Assembly (NCBI GenBank): GCA_001515185.1
Contig: LQHI01000015.1
Location: 1-8,571 of the forward strand
DNA from: Hadesarchaea archaeon DG-33
Lineage (GTDB): Archaea > Hadarchaeota > Hadarchaeia > Hadarchaeales > Hadarchaeaceae
DNA length: 8,571 nt
Direction of reading: 5' to 3'
Part shown: positions 5,700 to 8,571 of the stretch, in pieces
Numbering within the stretch: position 1 is the first letter of the stretch
How the letters are laid out: the number at the start of each line of letters is the position of its first letter
Notes under the pieces: generated by a model
What the model was told of the DNA's origin: nothing
What the model saw: only the letters and a program-made list of their open reading frames with translations
Database searches by the model: none
Program-made: the position numbers and the translations under genes

Positions 5700-6530
5700 A
5701 TGCAGGTCAAAGATGTGATGACCAAAGAGGTTAAGTGGGTGGAGGTGCCCGGTAACCGAGCGGAGGCCCTAGATCTCTTAAGAAAAATAGGTACAAACGC
5801 GATTCCTGTAGTGAAGCGGGGCACCGATGAGCTAGTTGGGATGGTGACGCTCCGCAAATTGTTCGAAAAATCCGATGAGAATCAACTCGCTATGCTTGTG
5901 GACCGTGACGTTCCGACCGTTGCGCTGAGCGATAAGCTCGAAGACGCGGCAAATCTTTTACTTACGGCTAACGTCCGCAAGCTGCCTGTATTAAAAAACG
6001 GAAAACTCGTTGGAATCATTACAGTGAGGGACATCGTTTACCGCGCGATTGCCGAGATGAATTTGGAGCGCCCGGCATCGGATTTCATGCGCCCTCACGT
6101 TATCGCTGTCTGGGATGGAACCCCGCTCAAGGCTGCAGTGGAGATCATGGACCTATCCGGCTTCCGAGCCTTGCCCACGATCGACGAGAGCGGCAACCTA
6201 GTTGGAATCACCGATGACACAGATATCCTCAAGGTGAGTGAGGTCGAGACCGAGTCGAAAATAAGCCAGATGACAGGGCGAAGCGAGGGCGATAGCTGGA
6301 CATGGGACAGTGAAAACCGAATCTACATCACCAAGCGGGAGCTGAAGGTTCCGGATAAGCTCGTGCGGGACGTGATGACTAAAGAACTCGTAACGATAAC
6401 CCGCAAGACTCCCGTTAGTAGAGCAGCACAACTTATGAAGAAGCACAAAATTGAGCAGACTCCAGTTTTGTCCGGGGAGGGCAAGTTCATAGGCATCGTG
6501 CAGGATATCGACTTGCTCCGAGCTTTATAG
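5700..6530 (+). CDS. Protein of four CBS domains (two Bateman modules)
   Basis: The 276 residues consist almost wholly of CBS domains: about 1-57, 64-118, 124-180 and 220-276. The first and fourth begin with nearly the same phrase (VKDVMTKE and VRDVMTKE), as do their DNA sequences. Between domains three and four lies a linker with TGRSEGDSWTWDSENRIYI (192-210), which I recall from archaeal CBS proteins. CBS pairs bind adenosine nucleotides or SAM and usually regulate a partner; there is no attached enzyme or channel domain. The preceding amidohydrolase, 28 bases upstream, is a reasonable candidate partner, but that is inference. GGTGGA (5686-5691) eight bases before the ATG at 5700 is the SD site and decides this start over the out-of-frame ATGs at 5680 and 5684. 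Confidence 0.88.
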   Translation: MQVKDVMTKEVKWVEVPGNRAEALDLLRKIGTNAIPVVKRGTDELVGMVTLRKLFEKSDENQLAMLVDRDVPTVALSDKLEDAANLLLTANVRKLPVLKNGKLVGIITVRDIVYRAIAEMNLERPASDFMRPHVIAVWDGTPLKAAVEIMDLSGFRALPTIDESGNLVGITDDTDILKVSEVETESKISQMTGRSEGDSWTWDSENRIYITKRELKVPDKLVRDVMTKELVTITRKTPVSRAAQLMKKHKIEQTPVLSGEGKFIGIVQDIDLLRAL

Positions 6531-6572
6531 AACCGCCGAGAGGAATTCCCCGCTTTTCAATCAGGGACAAAA

Positions 6573-6578
6573 TTTTTT
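6573..6578 (+). terminator. T-run terminator after the CBS-domain gene
   Basis: AAAATTTTTTCACCC begins about 40 bases after the CBS stop codon; the run of six T on the coding strand is a typical archaeal termination signal. It separates the amidohydrolase-CBS operon from the tRNA promoter. Confidence 0.45.
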
Positions 6579-6594
6579 CACCCAGATAAAAGCG

Positions 6595-6607
6595 AAAAAG
6601 CTTAAAC
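6595..6607 (+). promoter_or_regulatory. BRE/TATA promoter of tRNA-Phe
   Basis: The purine-rich AAAAAG followed by CTTAAAC is a good archaeal BRE plus TATA box. Its core centre (about 6603) is about 30 bases before the tRNA's first base (6633), so initiation would leave only a few bases of 5' leader. Confidence 0.6.
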
Positions 6608-6663
6608 TGCTTCTTGACCTGTATAAAAATGTGCGGGGATAACTCAACCTGGGAGAGTGTCGG

Positions 6664-6690
6664 TCGTTCGAGTACAATCGAACGGGCAAA
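6664..6690 (+). other. tRNA-Phe intron 1 (27 bases, position 30/31, canonical BHB)
   Basis: The splice sites fit a full bulge-helix-bulge. The central four pairs are 6658-6661 (UGUC) with 6685-6688 (GGCA, one G-U). The three-base bulges are 6662-6664 and 6689-6691, each cut after its second base. The inner stem is seven perfect pairs (6665-6671 with 6678-6684) with a GUACAA loop. The outer stem has two pairs (6656-6657 with 6692-6693). Cutting there joins G30 to A31 and makes the anticodon stem perfect. Position 30/31 is non-canonical. Confidence 0.9.
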
Positions 6691-6697
6691 ACTGAAG

Positions 6698-6711
6698 TTC
6701 CCAGAATAGAT
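6698..6711 (+). other. tRNA-Phe intron 2 (14 bases, canonical position 37/38, relaxed BHB)
   Basis: Removing these 14 bases restores loop CTGAAGA and the 3' half TCCGA of the anticodon stem. The fold is a relaxed bulge-helix-bulge: central pairs C6692-G6709, U6693-A6708 and G6694-U6707 with an A-A mismatch at 6695/6706, bulges 6696-6698 and 6710-6712, and a tiny inner stem (6699-6700 with 6704-6705). Because TCC repeats at 6699-6701 and 6713-6715, cut sites shifted by one to four bases also give a closed stem; the 37/38 placement is preferred for its pairing and the usual A38. Confidence 0.75.
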
Positions 6712-6761
6712 ATCCGAATGTTGGGGGTTCAAATCCCCCTCCCCGCACCATCAAAACCGCT

Positions 6762-6774
6762 AAAAAAATAAAAA
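6762..6774 (-). terminator. T-run terminator after deoxyhypusine synthase
   Basis: On the minus strand, four bases past the stop codon, comes TTTTTATTTTTTT (6774-6762), a strong archaeal-type T-rich terminator. It lies in the 28-base gap between the convergent tRNA and dys genes. Confidence 0.6.
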
Positions 6775-6778
6775 TCGA

Positions 6779-7867
6779 TTACAACTTCATTTTCTCGTAG
6801 CTTATGTCCACGCCCTCTTTGTTCCAATCGAAAACCGGCACTTCCCTCGTCAATCGCTTGAACTTCTCGCTGAGCGCGTGGACGATGATCGGCAAGGCGA
6901 TCGTCACGTCCGCAAAACACATTACCTTGCCCGCACGCCGATGTATCTTACCCCACGATTTCGCTTCTTCAAAGGTGCAACCCGAGAGCCCGCCCCAGTG
7001 GGGGGAGTCCGTCGTTATCTGGATTGCGTATTTGTGACTGCGATCGTGACGGGTCTGATAGCTGGCGATGACCGCCGTCTGCTGGATGAAATTCTTGGGT
7101 ATGCCGCCCCCAAGATAGACCACGCCAGTCATTTTTGCTTTCTCAGTAATGCGGGAACTCTCCTCCACATCCTTGAGCGCATCGATTAATATTTTTTTGC
7201 GGATGTAGCGGACAGTCTTCCTCGCCTTAACCCTGCGGCCCCGTCGATTAGCGAACATTATCGAAAAACCGAGGGCGCTATCGTTCAGGGCTGGGGAAAA
7301 GATCGGGACTCCCTTACGATACGCGCTCACCAGAATTGAGTCCTTTTCTCTGCCAACTTTACTCAAGATTTTTCCGAGTAGAAACATGAGCTCACGGGAG
7401 GAGTAAGGGTAGTTGTCCTTCAAGCCATAGGAAAAGCTCTTCTCTATCCAATTATCAAACTTGTAAAATCCCTCTTCATCCGCGAAGATATCGTAAATCC
7501 TATCCACTTTGTATTTCCTTAACTTCACATCGTCGACCAGGTGGGTGCCGACATAGTGCTTCTTTCCCTTGGCTTCGTAGGCATCGTGATAGAGATTTGC
7601 TCCGGTGCTGACCACGACATCGACCATGCGCCGCTTGATCAAGTAAGATATAAGCCGCCGCATTCCTGCGGGAACCATGGCCCCAGCCAAACCGAGCCAA
7701 ATCACAACATTTTTCTTACGAAGCATTTGCGCCCAGACCTCAACCACCTCGGCCAACTTTTTTCCCTGAAATCCTGTCTCCAACATCCCTTCTGCCAGCT
7801 CGCTGACTTTTCGCTCCGGCCAGACCTCAAGAGGCTCGGTTGGGTATCTCAAAATTTTTTTACGCAT
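6779..7867 (-). CDS. dys: Deoxyhypusine synthase
   Basis: It moves the aminobutyl group of spermidine, using NAD, onto a lysine of translation factor aIF5A to form deoxyhypusine. The 362 residues match the family. Recognisable segments: WLGLAGAMVPAGMRRLI (57-73), the NAD-site STGANLYHD (87-95) with HYVGTHLVDDVKLR (104-117), DRIYDIFADEE (122-132), VPIFSPALNDSALGF (187-201), YLGGGIPKNF (251-260), TTDSPHWGGLSG (285-296), and EAKSWGKI (301-308) with the catalytic lysine at K307; FADVTIALP (318-326) follows. The gene starts three bases after the HAD gene's stop with no clear SD, so the two are probably one transcript. Related enzymes (homospermidine synthase-like members) exist, but the conserved catalytic segment supports the main call. 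aIF5A is not in the window. Confidence 0.9.
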   Translation of the reverse strand: MRKKILRYPTEPLEVWPERKVSELAEGMLETGFQGKKLAEVVEVWAQMLRKKNVVIWLGLAGAMVPAGMRRLISYLIKRRMVDVVVSTGANLYHDAYEAKGKKHYVGTHLVDDVKLRKYKVDRIYDIFADEEGFYKFDNWIEKSFSYGLKDNYPYSSRELMFLLGKILSKVGREKDSILVSAYRKGVPIFSPALNDSALGFSIMFANRRGRRVKARKTVRYIRKKILIDALKDVEESSRITEKAKMTGVVYLGGGIPKNFIQQTAVIASYQTRHDRSHKYAIQITTDSPHWGGLSGCTFEEAKSWGKIHRRAGKVMCFADVTIALPIIVHALSEKFKRLTREVPVFDWNKEGVDISYEKMKL

Positions 7868-7870
7868 GAT

Positions 7871-8571
7871 TCAAGATGACGGGTTTTTGTTATAAGATTT
7901 TCTATTTTTCTCGAGTATACGAGGAATTTCAGCCAAAGAACTGACGGTGAAATCCGCTCGCTCGCCGATGCCCCAATCCCTTCGCTTAACTAAAACAGCT
8001 CGCATGCCCGCAGCTTTTGCGCCCTTGATGTCAGTAAACGGTTTATCACCGACGAAAACGCATTTGCTTGCGGGCAGACCAAGCTTCGACGCGGCGAACA
8101 AAAATGGCTCCGGGCTCGGCTTCGTTCTAAGGGTATCCTCACCACTAATGATCACCACATCGAAGAGCCTGATGAAACCGAAACGTTCCAGTCTTCTATT
8201 TTTTATTCCTGGCTTGCCATCCGTGTCCGTGATGAGGCCCAGCTTGTAACCTTTTTGCTTGAGATAAACCAACGTCGATTCCGCATCTGCGTAGGGATAA
8301 TCCGCGTTGGAATATGTGGTCCAGTAGAGTTGCGTCAGTCCCTCTGCTATTTGGAGAGGCATCTCTTGCTTTAACCCAAGCTCTGCGAGTAGCTCTGGCC
8401 ACCACTCGTCCCGGTCGTATTTCGTTTCTATATTCATTTTGTCTTCCAATGCATTGAGCTTCGAACGCAGGGTGGTTTCGTTCACCTCAACCCCGTGCTG
8501 GCGAAGGTATTTGTGCAGCCTCTTTGTTACCGCGCGATGTGCTGCCTCCAATCCAGATGATGAATCGGTGA
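7871..8571 (-). CDS. HAD-family phosphatase, 5' end cut by the window
   Basis: A haloacid-dehalogenase-like hydrolase, probably a cytoplasmic phosphatase for a small phosphorylated metabolite. In order from the right edge are a helical cap domain, motif II LGLITDTDG (about 8239-8213, threonine near 8229), motif III lysine in RTKPSPEPF (near 8121), and motif IV VFVGDKPFTDIKGAKAAGM (about 8056-8000). The C terminus is NKNPSS. The frame has no stop up to base 8571: upstream of the TTG at 8551 it reads TDSSSG, the usual continuation of motif I (DxDGTLTDSSSG), so the true start and the nucleophile aspartate lie outside the window and TTG 8551 is not the start. It is transcribed together with deoxyhypusine synthase. 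The substrate cannot be told; phosphoglycolate phosphatase-like and pyrophosphatase-like members look alike. Confidence 0.85.
   Translation of the reverse strand, partial: TDSSSGLEAAHRAVTKRLHKYLRQHGVEVNETTLRSKLNALEDKMNIETKYDRDEWWPELLAELGLKQEMPLQIAEGLTQLYWTTYSNADYPYADAESTLVYLKQKGYKLGLITDTDGKPGIKNRRLERFGFIRLFDVVIISGEDTLRTKPSPEPFLFAASKLGLPASKCVFVGDKPFTDIKGAKAAGMRAVLVKRRDWGIGERADFTVSSLAEIPRILEKNRKSYNKNPSS

Larger units (their letters stand above)
6633..6750 (+). tRNA. tRNA-Phe (GAA) with two introns and encoded CCA
   Basis: Removing 6664-6690 and 6698-6711 leaves a standard 77-base tRNA. Acceptor stem GCGGGGA (6633-6639) pairs with TCCCCGC (6740-6746). The D arm is ACTC/GAGT with a loop containing GGG. 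The anticodon stem TCGGA/TCCGA is perfect around loop CTGAAGA, anticodon GAA (6694-6696). The variable region is ATGTT, and the T arm is GGGGG-TTCAAAT-CCCCC. The discriminator is A6747 and CCA (6748-6750) is encoded. The D loop, CTGAAGA loop and TTCAAAT loop resemble other archaeal tRNA-Phe. Unspliced, the anticodon stem has a T-T mismatch, G in place of U33 and a 46-base loop-variable region, so the introns are required. The gene carries its own promoter and sits between two converging operons. Confidence 0.93.

Noticed and set aside
6666..6683. The GTTCGA...TCGAAC inverted repeat as a terminator or protein-binding site
   Set aside because: It is the inner stem of the first tRNA intron and is fully explained by the bulge-helix-bulge.
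6664..6722. A single long tRNA intron, or a long variable arm as in tRNA-Ser or tRNA-Leu
   Set aside because: A single intron cannot give a paired anticodon stem: the only good loop (CTGAAGA) needs one cut on each side. A long arm would leave GAA with a mismatched stem.
7541..7879. A 112-codon plus-strand frame opposite deoxyhypusine synthase
   Set aside because: Antisense shadow of a conserved gene, with no promoter, SD or family motif.
1..8571. Mobile elements, CRISPR arrays, toxin-antitoxin pairs or phage genes
   Set aside because: No transposase, integrase, spaced repeats or terminal inverted repeats were seen. The PIN domain belongs to a large ATPase, not a VapC toxin.

Overview
The window reads as chromosomal DNA of an archaeon. 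The evidence is a PIN-domain ATPase of the COG1855/PINA type, an archaeal SecG (Sec61-beta), the rRNA-modifying enzyme Tsr3, deoxyhypusine synthase, and a tRNA-Phe interrupted by two introns, one with a textbook archaeal bulge-helix-bulge. TATA-like elements (CTTAAA / TTTATA) lie about 25-35 bases before several genes, leaders are very short or absent, and T-runs sit at gene ends. Multi-intron tRNAs and mixed composition fit the TACK side (for example Bathyarchaeia or Thermoproteota-like lineages), but that placement is inference.

Layout. Bases 1-80 hold the first codons of an unrecognised minus-strand gene leaving the window, with TATA box and Shine-Dalgarno (SD) site, followed by about 270 bases of AT-rich intergenic DNA. 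Bases 348-2047 are a minus-strand sugar operon: a 55-codon N-terminal transaldolase fragment overlapping by four bases (ATGA) a full-length D-xylulokinase gene. Bases 2267-2443 encode the 58-residue Sec61-beta/SecG on the minus strand, easily missed because it is so short. It is divergent from the PIN-ATPase gene (2540-3931), which lacks the family's C-terminal KH domain. Tsr3 (3948-4457, minus) converges on it.

Tsr3 is divergent from a two-gene plus-strand operon (4526-6530): a metal-dependent amidohydrolase and a protein of four CBS domains. The two directions seem to share one near-symmetric TATA element. Next comes tRNA-Phe(GAA) at 6633-6750 with its own promoter and an encoded CCA end. 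The right part is a minus-strand operon of a HAD-family phosphatase (cut by the window edge) followed three bases later by deoxyhypusine synthase.

How it fits together. Much of the window serves the gene-expression machinery: Tsr3 modifies small-subunit rRNA, deoxyhypusine synthase activates translation factor aIF5A, SecG belongs to the protein-export channel, and tRNA-Phe needs the splicing endonuclease. The xylulokinase/transaldolase-fragment operon is the accessory-looking part. I see no transposase, CRISPR array or integrase, and no large unknown multi-gene system. The most unusual items are the doubly interrupted tRNA-Phe whose two splice structures compete for the same exon bases, the truncated transaldolase coupled to xylB, and the KH-less PIN-ATPase.
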